DNA of 7,369 bases from Sulfurimonas sp. (GTDB lineage Bacteria; Campylobacterota; Campylobacteria; Campylobacterales; Sulfurimonadaceae): assembly GCA_002733945.2 (NCBI GenBank), contig NVXO02000006.1, forward strand, positions 90,821 to 98,189. Reading direction: 5' to 3'. The stretch's first letter is position 1. Each line of letters starts with the position of its first letter. The notes beneath the pieces are model-generated. The model was not told the origin of the DNA, did no database searches, and saw only the letters and a program-made list of their open reading frames with translations. Below, piece after piece: positions 6,797 through 7,369 of the stretch. Both the position numbers and the translations under genes were made by a program.

Positions 6797-7369
6797 TTAT
6801 AACCTTTTGAGTAACTCTTGTACACAACGATTATAATCTTTCATTCCCTTAGAATGTTTTTCATCTAAAATTATAGGTTTCCCAGATTCAAATTGCTGTG
6901 CAAGTTTAATATCTACACCTATGGGAGAGAGCAGTTTTTCTTTACCAAAAGATTTCTTTATTTTTTCTACTGACTCTTTATGCTCATTTATATGTGGATT
7001 AAACATTACTGGCAAAATAGATACATCTACTATCTCTTGTTCTTGTATTTTTGCAGTTTTATATAATGCACGAAGCATCTGTCCAACCGCTACAACACCT
7101 AAGTGATGTGGTACGAAAGGGATGAGTAAACTATCTGCCACTTCAAGTGAGTTTTTTAAGAGGGCATCATATGTAGGGGGAGTGTCTATAACGCAGTAAT
7201 CAAAAAAATCTGCAATTTTTTCTCGTTTAAAACGATTCTTCAGTATCCCTCTTAAGTCAGAGTACTCATATACATCAAAATTTACAAGAGCGGGAGAAAG
7301 TGTTAGATTTTCATGAACAGTAGGAATAAAAGTCTCACTGAGTGTTGCACCTTCAAAAATAGAATGTAC
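6797..7369 (-). CDS. ParA/Soj-family ATPase (N-terminus cut by window end)
   Basis: The reading frame stays open to the window edge, giving the last 190 residues of a deviant-Walker (SIMIBI) ATPase; a GTG at 7141 encodes an internal Val, not the start. The visible signature is DYCVIDTPPTYDALLKNSL (Walker B-like DTPP, at 62-65 of the fragment), then ADSLLIPFVPHHLGVVAVGQML, the membrane/partner-facing region, and SILPVMFNPH (nucleotide-base pocket region). The upstream IFEGATLSETFIPT and NLTLSPALVNF resemble the segment of ParA proteins after the second strand. The KGGVGKT Walker A would lie beyond 7369. Such proteins dimerise on ATP and position DNA, chemoreceptor arrays or other cargo. The usual ParB partner is not in the window, so chromosome partitioning and cargo positioning cannot be told apart. 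It is followed after 60 bp by the response regulator. Confidence 0.9.
   Translation of the reverse strand, partial: VHSIFEGATLSETFIPTVHENLTLSPALVNFDVYEYSDLRGILKNRFKREKIADFFDYCVIDTPPTYDALLKNSLEVADSLLIPFVPHHLGVVAVGQMLRALYKTAKIQEQEIVDVSILPVMFNPHINEHKESVEKIKKSFGKEKLLSPIGVDIKLAQQFESGKPIILDEKHSKGMKDYNRCVQELLKRL

Noticed and set aside
6921..7106. 61-residue open frame on the plus strand
   Set aside because: It is antisense to the ParA-family gene, whose protein motifs are unmistakable, and it has no support of its own.
6797..7141. A separate 114-residue gene starting at GTG 7141
   Set aside because: The frame continues without a stop to the window edge, and the upstream residues carry the DTPP motif, so GTG is an internal Val codon of the ParA-type gene.

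Overview
This is an AT-rich, densely packed chromosomal segment, best explained as coming from a Campylobacterota (Epsilonproteobacteria) genome, probably a Sulfurimonas-like member. That placement is inferred from protein style (epsilon-type DapE, short KdsB, many Lys/Ile/Asn codons ending in A or T), overlapping genes, and promoters with a clear TATAAT but no recognisable -35. I see no RNA genes, CRISPR array, insertion sequence or phage gene.

Layout: a divergent promoter region at 4426-4490 splits the window. Leftward from it runs a tight six-gene cluster on the minus strand: a TrmN6-like N6-adenine methyltransferase, a YkgJ-type cysteine-cluster protein, a TPR lipoprotein, trpC, a small lipoprotein with an EF-hand-like loop, and dapE (cut by the window start). 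The genes overlap by 13, 8 and 4 bp, then are separated by 38 and 3 bp, so co-transcription is likely. Rightward runs kdsB alone on the plus strand. It converges with a second minus-strand group: a ParA/Soj-family ATPase (cut by the window end), a response regulator with an unrecognised C-terminal half of about 310 residues, and a 68-residue Cys-containing protein.

Function: the recognised enzymes are housekeeping. DapE supplies meso-diaminopimelate and lysine, KdsB activates KDO for lipopolysaccharide, TrpC makes indole-glycerol phosphate for tryptophan, and the methyltransferase probably modifies tRNA. The two lipoproteins add an envelope theme. The least explained part is the right-hand group, ParA ATPase, receiver-domain protein and small Cys protein. 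It could be a positioning or signalling module, but this is inference. The other items worth a second look are the EF-hand-like loop in the 117-residue lipoprotein and the symmetric, overlapping divergent -10 boxes. No clearly novel defence or mobile system is visible.
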